Assembly (NCBI GenBank): GCA_005765155.1
Contig: VCCP01000008.1
Location: forward strand, 1,922,001 to 1,986,000
DNA: 64,000 nt
Reading direction: 5' to 3'
From: Zelopaecilomyces penicillatus
Lineage: Eukaryota; Ascomycota; Sordariomycetes; Hypocreales; Pseudodiploosporaceae
A model generated the notes under the pieces. The model had not been told where the DNA came from. It ran no database searches and worked only from the letters and a program-made list of their open reading frames with translations. The position numbers and the translations under genes are program-made. Of this stretch, positions 12,052-23,915 are shown in pieces. Position 1 is the stretch's first letter. Each line of letters starts with the position of its first letter.

Positions 12052-13540
12052 GTTGTCCTGATTTTGGCGATGGGTGATGGCAATAAATAGCGTGACGGGT
12101 CAAATCTGAGAATGCAGACGAGGAAAGCCTCGTTGTCGATGTCAAAGTCGATTTTGGTGTTGATAGATTTGATAATGGGTTTGTCCGCTGTCGGAGGCTC
12201 AGGGGGATTGATTTGTTGACCAACGGAGCTACTACGCACTTGGCCAAGTTTCTCAATCCCGAAGCTATGCGCGGTGCTTTCCCGTGACCTAGACCATATT
12301 CACCATACAATTGCACTACACTGCTATAGTAGCTCGGCTACAATACAGACAGTCGACGATACAGACTACAACAGAACCCATAGCATAGACCACAGCTTAG
12401 CCAATTCAGTCACCAATCCTAAAAATATTGAATTGAGTTGCAATTTTTATTCATAGTATGGACTTGCCATGTTGTTGGGGGCATTGTACATGCGTACATG
12501 GTGGTGGGTAAGGTATCTCTATGGCCAGGCGGGGTATGCATAGAAAGATGGGCAGTGCATAGTTTGTATGGTGCGAAAAGCAATAGCAGATATAATACCA
12601 CTTGTAGCCTAGAGAAAATTATTCTAAACACCGTGTTCGTCCAAAACTAATAGATATGGCAATGAATAATTGTAAGCTGAACACATGTATGCAAGCCGCT
12701 ATGCGAACACATATCACAAGCTTACCTGTGACGTTGGGTTATGTTGTTTCAAAGTGCGATAACGAGATTCTCAATCCACTCTTACCTTTGCCACTGCGGG
12801 ACTTGAGACATAGGTAGTCAACTCTCTGGGCAAAGTGGCATCGTATACTTTGATCGTCTTCCAGCATACTAGGTAGTCCGGCAGCACATACAATTTTTTG
12901 TGTAAATGTAGAGTTCTGCCTTGTTGTGTAACGCAGATCCTCAGGATCTGTATGGAGTATTTCAAGGCAACTTCTATAACCCCTATCTGTAGAGGGGCGT
13001 ATCTACAGTACCTGGTCTTTCAGAAGGCAGGGGTGAAGTGACATGGTTGTTTTTATTTGCTTTTGGGTGGATTCTAGTATCACTGGCGTTGTTCTGATAC
13101 CACCAAATATTGTAACGCAAAGAGTCTCGGTGCATCAGTCTGGCATCATAGATGCTCGAAAGGTTGTATCCGTCAAGATCTGCTTTGGCCCGTGATAGGT
13201 TGTCTTTGTAAGCGCTGAAAATCAGTTGCATGTTCGAGACCTCGGACGGTCGACCGTGTTATCAGCTAGGCATGTGTGGGAAAACGAAAGCTGCCACGTC
13301 ATATTTCAAGACATACATGTTGTTACACAACAGGGCTCCCGCGATGGACTCCGTGTTGATATTGGGTTTCCTTCCATTGGACGTTATAACTTTATAGGAC
13401 CCAAAGCTGTCAGGTATTTAAGGCACCACCGTTTCTCGCCAACAAACCTAGTCCAACAAACACTCAACGTTACGTCCAATAAGCACCTCAAAATCGACAT
13501 ATGCTCAACTTCACACTTACCGAAGAAAACATCATCGATC
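12052..13540. other. Intergenic region, AT-richer
   Basis: No gene is supported. Short open frames at 12771-12965 and 12983-13231 (-) show no family resemblance. A TATTTAA element at about 13415-13421 sits roughly 120 bp upstream of the ATG at 13541 and may be its TATA box. Confidence 0.5.
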
Positions 13541-14053
13541 ATGGCTACAGATACTCGCCGTCATGTCTTCCTATCAGCGACATTTCTCTCAAAACAATAT
13601 AAATCGGTCCCTGTCGAGGTCCTAGAGAACTCCATTTTCTTTTTCGGCGCCAACAGGAGCTGGCTGTTTCCTTCAAACCGAGAGGAAATGGTCGAAGCTC
13701 GCAAACAAACCGACAAGTACCTCGAATTTGACGAGGATTTCAAGAGTCTCATTCTGCACAAAGAGGAGAAAAAGATGGTCTTTTGGCTTCTTCCGAAAAA
13801 GTCCTACGCCGAGGGCTCAGAAATAGTGGAGGCTCTGAGTGACCCTATCAGCAGGGAGAACTACCTGCCGCTCATTGTGGATGAAAAGTGGTGGAATTCT
13901 GAATTCAGCGTTAAAGACGCAAAGTATTGCACTACAGTGAAAACCATCGTGGATACTATCAAGGAAGGCAGTTTTGACTTCGACGCCGTTATGGAACTGC
14001 TTTACCAAAGCAACCCGACGCTGGTGCCAACACTCTACTGGACTGAGGGTTAA
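13541..14053 (+). CDS. Hypothetical protein, 170 residues, single exon
   Basis: I do not recognise this gene. The ATG at 13541 was chosen over an upstream-open frame because it follows a TATA-like element and is the first ATG near the conserved-looking part. The protein is hydrophilic with alternating aromatic and charged residues (SIFFFGANRSWLFPS, EEKKMVFWLLPKKSY, IVDEKWWNSEFS). It has no signal peptide, membrane helix, zinc motif or repeat. Acidic-residue spacing suggests a small globular alpha/beta protein. It stands alone, over a kilobase from the neighbours on each side, and has no obvious operon-like partner. It could be a lineage-specific gene. A decayed fragment is less likely, because the frame is intact over 171 codons with coherent composition. 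Confidence 0.6.
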   Translation: MATDTRRHVFLSATFLSKQYKSVPVEVLENSIFFFGANRSWLFPSNREEMVEARKQTDKYLEFDEDFKSLILHKEEKKMVFWLLPKKSYAEGSEIVEALSDPISRENYLPLIVDEKWWNSEFSVKDAKYCTTVKTIVDTIKEGSFDFDAVMELLYQSNPTLVPTLYWTEG

Positions 14054-15318
14054 GTCGAAAACGGGCTGAAATGGGTCAATGCGTTTTAGAAACATACCTA
14101 GTTACCCAATCAAGATAGTTTGAGAACCCAAAATGAGAAAAACGTTTAATAACATAAAAGCGATCCAGTCTTTGTTCAGGGTAGCATGTGACAGCTTTTG
14201 AGCAGCCTGATTTAAAACAATATTGATACAGCGTCAATAGATATAGGCATCGATTAAAAACTGATGTTTGCATCAAATCTAATTAATTGCCCTGATACCC
14301 TGCCTCCAAGGCAAGGTGCAAGAAGACGCCGCTCAGATGCTATCCATAGTCCAATTGGCGATCTCATTGTCAAAGCATGAATGAACACGAGTGGATGAGA
14401 TACCAGAGTCCCGTTTAGCCGCTCCGTAGTACTGCCGAAATCACAGTACTAAGCCTTCCGCTGCTAAACATCAACGCCGCCCGCCTAACTTGCGCTTGGC
14501 CGTAACCGCAACATGACACGACACGACACCATGTCGCCAGCCCGCCAAGTTCGTGGCTGGCAAAACCTGTGGATCAAGATCGAAAGGGTATGTGGATGGC
14601 TTTGAGGCTTGGGCTTCTTGACCTGTAAGTATCCACACGGAAGTATCCGTCCTGCAACAGCAAATCAATCAAGGATGCCTGGTAAGCCAGCCAAGACTTG
14701 GTCTTGCGCAAGTCCGAAATCCGGGCTGCACTGCCGCACGACCTGTCAAAAGAGCAGGACATGGGTGGTGAGCAAGTATCGCAGCGAGATCTGTGACATT
14801 ACTCAGTCATTGGCATACACCACCAATATTAGCATGAACCTTGTGAGGCAGATGTACAAGTACCCGTGTGATACTTCTGGCGCTTTTGACTAGCTTCTCC
14901 CTGACCTTGTTGTCCGGACCGGCATTCGCGCTCATTCCAACCTCGAATCCCGCCCGTCCGTCAGCTTTCTGCAGAAAGGGTGCCATGCATCGCCGGCCGC
15001 CCTTTATTATATTACCCTTTGGATGGCATGCGGTCAAATCATCAAACCCGTTTCTGGATTTACCCCGGATTGTGTGCCTCATTACAGATATTTTCTTCAC
15101 GGAACAACCCACCCCAAAGAAACACACCTGGGACCCTGGCGACCGGAATTCACTGAATCGCGTTGCCTCTTCTCCTGAGAAGGGTCCTTGAGCCAATGAT
15201 CATTGGCAAGCAGAGACTGCAGCTAACCCGGGACCCATTTTCTGACTGCATGCTGTTCATGAATGCCGGGACTGTTACAGATTTCCTGATTGAAGAGAGA
15301 AACCGGCGTTAAAACGAT
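14054..15318. other. Intergenic region before the regulator gene
   Basis: No gene is supported. Small overlapping frames on both strands (for example 14807-15196 - and 14868-15191 +) look non-coding. The right part is presumably the promoter of the Zn2Cys6 gene. Confidence 0.5.
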
Positions 15319-17648
15319 ATGGATACATCGTCAAATGCAGGGTCATCAGCTTCCGGGATTCCAGCAGGCTACGGCCGCTCCTGCACGAGCTGCTCACGAG
15401 CGAAATGTAGATGCATGTTGCGGCCAGAAGGTGGGAAATGTGATCGGTGTCATCGACTTGGCAAAGAGTGTCAGCCGACTGTTACGGCGCGCAAGCGTAC
15501 TGTGAAGCGATCGACGGCGTCTAGAACGGCCCAGTTGGAGGAGAAGCTGGATGATTTGGTGTCGATATTGAGGGCCTCACAACGTCATACGTCGCAGCCG
15601 CTGGTATCAAAGCAGACCCTGCCACACCGTGAACAACTCGGTGAGCAACAACAACAGCAGCAGCAGCAACTCCAGCAACAGAAGCAGCAACAGCAGCAGC
15701 AGCATCATCAGCAACAGAAGCAACAACAACAGCAGCAACAGCAACAAGCTATTATACAACCCTTGACGGCGCATAATTCGTCAGCCGCCGGCTCATACCA
15801 GCCTTTGATCAGTCGCCTGAGTTCTTTAGCAGACGCCGCAACGGTTTCAACATCAACCACAAAGCTACCGCCACGACCCTGCACATATGACACTGCCGCT
15901 GCTAATTGCCGCCCCTCACCCACCGATTCTGCCAGCAGCGACGTTGATGACCCGTCTGAGCCGACTCCGGAAGAGGCCGAGGCTTACTTAGTCAAGTTTC
16001 GTCAGTGGTTGAAGCGATTTCCGTTTATGATACTAAACCCTGATATCACAGCAGAAAATCTACGTCAGGAACGACCATTTCTCTGGCTATGTATTATGAA
16101 TATTACAACCATGTCGCTTCCCCAACAGGTTTTATTAAGGGAAAAGGTGCGACAGGAGCTTGGTCGCCGGGCAATGTCTAATTTTGATCGCAACTTGGAC
16201 ATGTTGTTGGGACTTATCGCATACTTATCATGGTAAGTTTTCTCAGCATACTCATGTTGTTACCAAACATACATAGTATGTATTGTAATGAAGAAAAAGT
16301 GCTGACGAGTTCCCCAGGGCATCAATGAACAGTGGGCCAGGAATGAAGCCCTATGTCATTCTCTACTCCCAAATGGCAACAGCTGCCATGTACGAGCTTG
16401 GCTTGTCGCGATCCCCTGACGAGGATCATACCGCCGCACTCTGTTTCCGTGCGTGGACCTACAAGGCCCTTCCTCCAAGCAAGGGACGTACCATGGAGGA
16501 GAGGAGAGCTACCATCTCTCTGTGGTTTCTAACATCAATGTAAGTGTGCTCAGTTGTTTAGTAACCCGTGGTGAATCCTTTTGCTCTGTGGCCTTGAATA
16601 CTCAAATCACAACCCTTTATTTAGATGCTCCTCTTTTATCGGTAGGATGGAAGCTCTGCGCTGGACAGCACATATGGAAGAGTCAGTGGAGATACTCGAA
16701 CGCGAAATGGTGTGCCCCTCAGACGAGGTTTTGGTCACGCTTGTAAAGATTCAACTTATTGGAGAGGAATCGCGGCAGTTATTAATTCGCGATCTCATGG
16801 GAAAAACGACTCAAACACCCACCTATGTGTACAAGAAAAGCTTGCATACGCAGCTGGATGCCATCCGAAAAGGTCTGTCACCAGCTCTTTCTTCATGCTG
16901 TAAGTGGTCCACAACTTCTTAGGCGAACCCCTTCCCCCCTCTCCCTCCCCACAATAGTAAAAAGCATGAGAAACGGTTGCAGGCAGGGGAGCTGATTTAG
17001 GACAAACTCCTACACACAGATATGGTGCAGACCCACCTGTATGGCACGGAATCCCAAGTCCACTCCATCGGGCTACTTGGTTCAGACAATACAATCCCCC
17101 ACGGCCCGCGCGTCGACGGCATGTATGCCAGCATCATGGCCGCCAAGGCCTTTTACAACACCTTCTTTTCCCTCCCACTGCCCGAGTACCCCGGCCTCCC
17201 CTTCACCGTGTTTGTGCAAATGTCGCAGATGCAAGCGCTGCTGTACCGATTCAATTTTGTAAACGACCCGGCCTGGGACAAGCAGTTCATCCGCAGCACG
17301 CTGGACCTGCTGGTGTGCTTGGACCAGACGATTGACTTGTTCCAGAACGTGGGCGCGATATACCCGATGAAGAGTGATGGCGGTGACGAGACGAGCATCT
17401 TTACCAAAGGTGCAAAAATCCTGCGCCATGTGCGGACTTGCTGGGAGCCGTATTTCGTACAGAGCTCCACCTCGTCGACGAGGGGGATTCCGACGCCAAG
17501 CAGTGAGGTGGTAGCCGTGGTCGGGCATCAGCCTGCCGCCGCTTCGGACCCCGGGATGATGATCCAGAATGTCATGATGACGGACCACCCGGCCGACTTT
17601 AACGATCTTGTCTGGATGTCTGATGTCTTTGGACTCTGGGATTGTTAA
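15319..17648 (+). CDS. Zn2Cys6 transcription factor with polyglutamine tract
   Basis: Four exons are inferred: 15319-16232, 16318-16539, 16625-16899 and 17020-17648, giving 679 residues. The binuclear cluster is at residues 22-51, with ligands C22, C25, C32, C41, C44 and C51 (CxxCx6Cx8CxxCx6C) and an extra Cys at 30. A basic linker (TARKRTVKR) and a short heptad (LEEKLDDLVSIL) for dimerisation follow. Residues about 109-147 are almost all Gln, with a few Leu, Lys and His, forming a likely activation or prion-like segment. The rest is the alpha-helical middle region seen in fungal regulators (MATAAMYELGLSRSP, then SSFIGRMEALRWTAHMEE). It would act in the nucleus on CGG-containing sites. The MFS gene starting 580 bp downstream on the same strand is the obvious candidate target. 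The target pathway is unknown. Confidence 0.9.
15646..15749 (+). repeat. CAG/CAA repeat encoding polyglutamine
   Basis: A run of CAA and CAG codons, with a few CTC, AAG and CAT interruptions, encodes about 30 Gln inside the transcription factor. Mixed codons suggest selection on the amino acid rather than pure slippage, though length may still vary between strains. Confidence 0.9.
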
Positions 17649-18227
17649 CCCTGGCCTAGGTACTTAGCTACCTGCTATTACACCCTGGCTGGCCAGGTGC
17701 TCATATCAAAGAAAACCGATAAAGTTGTGGAAATTGTCAGTGCTTCAACGGGGGGGCTTCTTTTTGCGGGCATTAAACAACAAAGAGTCCAGACTTTTTT
17801 GCCCACCCGGATTCCAATAATAACAAAAGATGCAGAGCATTGGCCTCGGGTATCGGATGTCTCAGCCGTGTTGGTGGAAAGTGGGTCCGGACTTCAACGC
17901 ACTCCTCACATACTGGCGGATCAACGGCGCGGGTTTCCGATACATTCGGCAAAGTACTGCATGCATGTACTTTGCCTGTTCGCCTCCGCCATCGTCCCAT
18001 GTTATTAAAGACGGCGGGTAACAGACACCTTTTGGTTTTTCTGGGGTAATCAGCGTTTTCTGCGTGGTTATCATGATCTCTTCAGCTTCGTCTTGAAAAG
18101 TTTGTTGTTTGGCCTCCTGGCCTTGGTCTGAGGAGTTTAGTCGGCTTGACTCCAACCTACCCTCCTCCCGATCATCCCCCCTTCGGACGAAAAGTTGTTG
18201 GGGTTTGTTTTGGTGGTCTAAGACGCC
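17649..18227. promoter_or_regulatory. Region between regulator and MFS gene; candidate CCG-N7-CGG site
   Basis: This 579-bp stretch must hold the MFS promoter. At 17937-17949 there is an everted CCG-N7-CGG, a layout used by some dimeric Zn2Cys6 factors, 279 bp before the MFS start. The link to the neighbouring regulator is inference from position only. No gene is seen here. Confidence 0.35.
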
Positions 18228-20360
18228 ATGACCTCGCAGCCAACAGCAGAAACAGCAGAACCCCCACATCAACAAGGCAAGACTTTGGAGACACTGGCGG
18301 AAAAGGACGAAGATGTCGTGCCCTCTTCGTTACCTCGGAAATCGAGAGAAGATGATGCTGTCGAGCAGCCGGTTGTGGAAGATGGGGTTGTCTCCTGCGG
18401 TGTAGACGACGAGGAAATCGATCTACCGTACACGACGGGGTGGAAGTTGGTTGGCTTGATGGCATCCATTACTACGGCATGTTTTGTCATGCTTCTAGAT
18501 ATGAGCATTCTCGTCACGGTATTTTAAAGCCTCCTGTGTTGGTTACAGTGTTGTTCCCAAGTCGAGATTCTTACCATTCTTGGAAACTTGCAGGCAATCC
18601 CGCGAATCACGACCGAGTTCCATTCGTTGACGGATATTGGCTGGTATGGAAGTGCTTATAGCTTGGCAAGGTATGTCACAGAGTCTTTCTGTTGTTGCAA
18701 CAAAATCAAAATCTCCCTACTCGTTTTAACACCCCGTTCCTTAGTGCCGCTCTACAACCGCTATCTGGCAAGTTCTACACCTACTTCAAGATTAAAGTAT
18801 GTACCGTACCTACCTATCTTGGAACCAAACCCGAGATTACAAAAGACTTACGATCAAAATCTAGTGGACTTTTCTGGTGTTCCTCTTTCTCTTCGAAGTG
18901 GGCTCGCTGCTGTGCGCAGTTGCGACCTCGTCGACCATGTTTATCCTCGGCCGCGCCGTTGCTGGCATTGGGAGTTCCGGTATTCAGAATGGATCCTTCT
19001 CTATTGTTGCTGCAGCGGCTCCTCTCGAGCGTCGACCGACTTTGATGGGTATCACGATGGGGATTTGTCAACTTGGTCTAGTTAGTGGGCCGTTGATTGG
19101 CGGTGCTCTAACGGAGTATACGACATGGCGATGGTGTAAGTGGTTATTTCAACAATATTTTTGCCTTTACAATCTGGCATTGGAAGAAACGAAGAAGGCT
19201 AACATTCAAACCATGATTGTCTTATTTCCAGGCTTCTACATCAACTTACCCATTGGTGCCATCGGGGCTCTTTTGATACTGCTCGTTGATATCCCCGAGC
19301 GAATTGCCAAACCGAAAACGGGCCTACTCCGAATCATCCTTACCAAATTCGATCTACCCGGATTCGCCATCTTTGCCCCCTTTGCCATTATGATCCTCCT
19401 GGCGCTGGAGTGGGGCGGCAACGACTACCCCTGGAAATCGGCCGAGGTCATTGGACTGTTCTGTGGTGGCGGGGTTGCCATGATCGTGTTCCTGCTCTGG
19501 GAGCGCCGGGTTGGAGAGGATGCGATGATACCGTTGTCGATAATTCGGAAAAGGGAGGTCTGGTCGTCGTGCCTGAGTATGCTGTTTCTCTTTGCTAGCA
19601 TCATGGGTGCGTCGTACTATCTTCCGATTTATTTTCAGTCGATCAAGGGCGTGTCTCCGTTCACGAGTGGCGTTTACATGCTTCCCGTGATTCTCTCCCA
19701 GCTGGCATTTGCGGTTGTGTCTGGGTTCTTGTGTAAGTTATTAAATCACCCCATATAACTTTCCCCCTTAATTGGACAATTTGTCTAAAACGGGATAATT
19801 ACGCAGTGCAAAAGATTGGGTACTACCTCCCATTCTCCATCTTCAGTGCCGTCGTTTCAGGCATAGGCAACGGCCTCATCTCAACCCTCTCTCCGCATAC
19901 AAATACCGCCACATGGGCCGGCTACCAAATCCTTCTCGGATTCGGTCGCGGCATGGGCATCCAAATGGCCATCATCGCCTTACAGGCCAACACCTCGCCT
20001 GCCAACACGCCCATTGCGACGGCCACGCTCGTCTTTTGCCAGACATTTGGTGGTGCCATGTTCATCTCCATTGCAAACTCCATCTTTAACAATACCCTAA
20101 AGCGTGAGCTCTTGGACCGAGTGCACGGCAATGTCTCCGCGCAGACTATCATGGGTGTTGGGGCTACAGGAATTCGGAGCATCGTCCCGGCTGATGACTT
20201 GCCGGGGGTTCTGTGGGCATATGCAAAGGCGTTTGATGCGGTGTTTTATCTTGTCACTGCTGGGTCGGTTTGCATGTTTATAGTCTCGTGGGGTATGGGT
20301 TGGAAGGATATCAGGAAGAAGAAGACAGTGACGACGCCAAGTGTGGCAATTGAAGCGTGA
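18228..20360 (+). CDS. MFS exporter, DHA2 (14-helix drug:H+ antiporter) family
   Basis: Six exons are inferred: 18228-18518, 18594-18670, 18745-18796, 18865-19135, 19232-19732 and 19807-20360, giving 581 residues. A hydrophilic, acidic N-terminal tail of about 70 residues precedes the helices. Visible family blocks are LLDMSILVTAIPRIT, DIGWYGSAYSLA, ILGRAVAGIGSSG, TTWRWCFYINLPIGA and a helix pair ending VVSGIGNGLISTL. The set matches fungal toxin and metabolite efflux pumps such as the aflatoxin or gliotoxin exporters, in the plasma membrane, using the proton gradient. The intron at 19136-19231 is 96 bp, a multiple of three, and stop-free, so a retained form would add 32 residues. It follows the Zn2Cys6 gene in the same orientation. 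The substrate is unknown and no biosynthetic enzyme lies beside it. Confidence 0.93.
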
Positions 20361-21252
20361 CAGGAGCGTACTAAATACATGATATAGACACGACAATAGA
20401 CAATGAGATGATAGCGAATCTCTACAAATATTATTCCAGCTAAACTTCATGTGTTGATGATTGATGGACTACGCAATGATATATTCTCTGTGAGCCGTCT
20501 CGTTTCGCTTTGAACATAGTGTTGTATTGCAGTAGCCCTCCAGTATGGTCTCGAGCGATTGCAAATTGGGCTTTCAGAACCGCAATTCGTTTGTAATACC
20601 GGTATTTGTTGATGTTCATCGCATTCACACCCATTAACTAAAGACAACAAAATAACGACAACTAGTCTGAAGCTTTTTAGATTTACGAACAAGTTGATTT
20701 TTTGGCACACATTTGCTATTTAACGGTTGGAGGTAACATGCTTGCAACTTACCCCTCCTCAACTTCCCAACATGGGTTACACACTTCTTCAAACAGTGCG
20801 TGCCCGGGACTCGACTTGATAGCTCTGTGGGGAAATGAGTGCTGGACATACATAAGAACCAATAGCAACGCGACAACTCACCAGGCGAGCGTTCTGTGGC
20901 GAGCTGACATCAGTTATATTGAATGCAAGCCTGGATGCAATACAACACTGATTTTGGTTTACAAAGATGGAGGAAATGGCTTGAATGGGGGGGGGGGGGG
21001 CGGGGGGCTCTTGATGTGCAGCTCCTGTGAACTGCAAGCCCCATCACAAAGCAAGCACAGTGGGTGTAAGTGAACTTTGTTTAGTACTTGGCAAGTAGTG
21101 TGACAATCCAACCTATGCCGTACCAGAAACCCTTTCTTACCCAAGCCACCCGTTCATTACAACATAACATCCTTGGGCTGCTAGATGCCCATCACCTCTG
21201 CGGCTGAAGAATTGCTCCATTTGCCACGTTTGGCACATCTCCGCCCCCGCCA
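20361..21252. other. Intergenic region with poly-G run
   Basis: This is the 3' flank of the MFS gene and the 3' flank of the opposite-strand gene at 21253. It holds an uninterrupted 14-G run at 20987-21000, followed by C and six more G. No gene is supported. Confidence 0.55.
20987..21007 (+). repeat. Poly-G tract (G14-C-G6)
   Basis: Fourteen consecutive G followed by C and six G. It is the longest G run in the window. It lies in non-coding DNA between the MFS gene and the small hypothetical gene. Confidence 0.95.
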
Positions 21253-21709
21253 TTAGAAATCTGCAACAATAGGAAGCAGCTTCCTCTCCACACTTCCTTG
21301 CCCTCCAGGCTTTCTCATCTCCGCCAAGATGCTCTCCAAGTCTGTGGGTTTCGTGTACTCAAATACATCACCAGTCATCATGTTCCAAAGGTAGCAACCG
21401 CTACCAGAGGCACCAGAGGCTGTGAACATGTAGGCGTCGAGACCTGCATCACGGCTCTTGATCATCAGCGGTTGAGGGTTGCTCAGCCCGACACTCTTGC
21501 AAGTAGAGGTGCCCTCGCCATGGGAGCCCCAGTAGAAATCCGGGTCCAAATCGGCTTTATCGACTGACCAGTCGTCAGGTGGATTTGTGACTTCAAGAGA
21601 CTGGAGTTTATGGTTAGAGAGCGGTCGGAAATGCAAGATAACACGGCTGAGACGCAGAAGAGCTGCCAAGGTACATATTCTGTCTCTATACCGTGCTGGT
21701 ACTGACCAT
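21253..21709 (-). CDS. Hypothetical small protein, about 121 residues
   Basis: The main exon is 21600-21253, preceded by a strong acceptor (branch CTAAC, then CTCCAG). A short first exon at 21709-21692 (ATG plus five codons, GTATAG donor) joins in phase and gives M-V-S-T-S-T followed by SLEVTNPPDDWSVD. I do not recognise the family. The body is acidic and aromatic (DLDPDFYWGS), with ASGASGSGCYLWNMMTGDVFEY and a helix TDLESILAEMRKPGG; there are two Cys and no signal peptide or membrane segment. The frame is also open upstream as an alternative without the intron, but that version has no better start. The first exon is the uncertain part. Confidence 0.55.
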
Positions 21710-22146
21710 GATTGCGCTGCACGCTACAGTAGCTGAAGCGGATATTGCGGGTGGCTTGCAGCTCAAAATTGGGTTGCCTAAACGAGAATGAGGGGCGAGT
21801 TGATGAGATGTGAGATTTGAAGGCAGAGGAAACTAGGACGACGAGAATCAAGCTCTTAAATGCAAAAAAAAGACTGACACGTGCTTTGTACTCGATACTT
21901 TGTGACATTGCAGTGTAAACGCTGCGTTCCATGGTTGTCAGAAAAGCCCCTCTCTGGGAGTCAGGCGGCTGTAAGTCAGAGTGTGATGATGGGTATTGAG
22001 CAATGCCCCCTCCAAAGTCATCGATTTCTCCCCAAATTCATTACGCCCATCTCCATATATACATCATCCATAATCTGAACCACCATTAATGATCGTTTTT
22101 AACATACTGCGGTGCGAGTAAAGATAAATCCCAGAGAAAGGGCAAC
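21710..22146. promoter_or_regulatory. Divergent promoter region
   Basis: This 437-bp region separates the divergent starts of the small hypothetical gene (-) and the deaminase-like gene (+). An open frame runs through it on the - strand but translates to Ser/Phe-rich sequence without support. No specific sites are called. Confidence 0.45.
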
Positions 22147-23527
22147 ATGGCAGAAATTCCGCTTCTCACTGCCTTTGGCTCCATCCCTGGTGACCATTGG
22201 TTTCGAGTCGCATTCAATTGGGATATTGATCAGGTGGGGAACTTTCAAGTCAACTGATATACCCAGATGGGATTATTATTGAGAGCGTTTACTTGCTGGA
22301 TCATGGAAGAGATAGGGAATACTAACATCATCAGATCTTTGCATGGCTTCAGGATGTTTCAAGGGGAGATAGGGGCGGCCCCCGAGCGCAGGACCCAGCA
22401 GTCCAAAAATTACTCAAGGACTGCCTTTCGAAGATAAAAGACCTATCGTAAGCATTTAATTCACAGTGGGAAATCTTGACCAAGAAGGGCTAACTCTCAG
22501 CAGTCTGCCTCGAGGCAAGATGTTTTTAACTCCCAACCTCCAGTGGAATTCTCATTTTCCCCGTTCCGCCAATGATGCATGGGACGGCGTCGACTTCACC
22601 ATTTCAAGATGGCATCTTCACGAGTGGCCTAGCATATATCGTCGTGGACCCAAGGACGCTCAAATTAGAGTGCCCTACTGGAATCCGTATGACCTACTTG
22701 GATATTTCCTCAGTTTGTTGGGTCCAGCACCGCAGGCAGCCAACAGAAACAACTACTTCCTGCCTCTGACAGCCGTGTATGCACGATGGTGCTCACGCAT
22801 CGCCGGCTGCGCGCCTGGGGCATACCAATACCCGAATCCCGGCGCTGGGGCAGGGAACTGGCCGTTCATGTATCAGTGTACATGGCATGATGCTGGCGGC
22901 CCCGATGCCAAGAAGTGGTTCTTCCTAGGAGCTTCCATTGGAGGCGACAAATGGAACCCTAGGAATGTTGGCAAATGGAAGGATGCCGTTCAACTGCATC
23001 GATTCAATATGGTACTGTCGAGCGCGCAGACGAGACTGGTTAAAGAGCATGATTACGAACGAAAGACAGCACCAGAGCAGAGGATCCCCGACGGTTCCGA
23101 CAATCCGTACGGCAACTGCGCCGAAACATATCCATTCGTAGAAAAGATGTTTCGGTATGTTGTCAATCAAGTCAATACACGCACCCTGCTATTGTTCAAT
23201 GATTGCATCTCTCAGAGCTGACATATCGCTAGTGACAAGAATAAGAACAAGGACATGTACGGCGTTGCGCTGCAGAGAGATTTCATGCGCGACCCCAACT
23301 TGACGCAGTATAGTACAGCCCCAGACGGAGTCATTTGGAACAACGTTTGCGCTCCCTGTAGAAACTGCGGCTCTCTTGTCCTCAAAGCTGGTGCGCGCGC
23401 GGCAAAGTTTGCAAGGGATTTTGACAGGCCTGCCCTTCCTGTTGCTGATGATGCGGCGGATATGAAGGCAGCGGAGGAAGTTAGCGTTGGAGGAGCTGGA
23501 AAAGATGACGGGGTGCTCACTAACTGA
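22147..23527 (+). CDS. Uncharacterised protein with deaminase-like CAE...PCxxC zinc signature
   Basis: Four exons are inferred: 22147-22233, 22335-22447, 22501-23154 and 23233-23527, giving 382 residues. The first intron has a clean ACTAAC branch point; the second ends in a tandem CAGCAG acceptor, so one residue is optional. Near the C-terminus the protein shows C273-A-E275 in NPYGNCAETYPF and P326-C-R-N-C330 in CAPCRNC. In the cytidine/nucleic-acid deaminase superfamily, [H/C]AE and PCxxC supply three zinc ligands and the proton-shuttling Glu. Here these would be C273, C327, C330 and E275. The spacing of 54 residues is longer than in free cytidine deaminases but plausible for divergent branches. 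The N-terminal 260 residues (YFLPLTAVYARWCSRIAGC and others) match nothing I know. There is no signal peptide. It is tail-to-tail with the giant gene at 23916. The function call is inference from motifs. Confidence 0.7.
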
Positions 23528-23915
23528 TGGGGTCTTTGTTGGATACATGAACGGGCATCTTATGAAGACTGACTAAGTGAATGGTGGTTCTAGTATTTTG
23601 GTGCTTGAGCTTTAAGGCAATGTATTAATTGACATTGAACCTGAAGTTGCCATCCTGTCCAGTTGGTACACCGTAAAGATTGCATTTATACATTCTAGTC
23701 ATTGACGTGTTGCAAAATATAGAGAAGTCCTTTCAAGAAGGGAACCTTGTTGTTGGGTATCTACTTACACTCCAAAACTAGCTTGAAATAAATATTTGCA
23801 ACATTCTCATAACATATTGCTGACATTTGAACTACATAAATACTCGGCCGATTTCTTGGGCAATATTTATTAAAGCCATTCAATTTGTTGCCCTAAATAA
23901 AAAAAAGAAAACACA
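23528..23915. other. Short convergent intergenic region
   Basis: These 388 bp are the shared 3' flank of the deaminase-like gene and the giant gene. The sequence is AT-rich and no gene is seen. Confidence 0.6.

Noticed and set aside
14807..15196. Overlapping sense and antisense open frames before the Zn2Cys6 gene
   Set aside because: Mutually antisense, no motif, probable promoter sequence.
20702..21073. 123-codon open frame through the poly-G run
   Set aside because: It depends on translating the G run as polyglycine; no homology signal.
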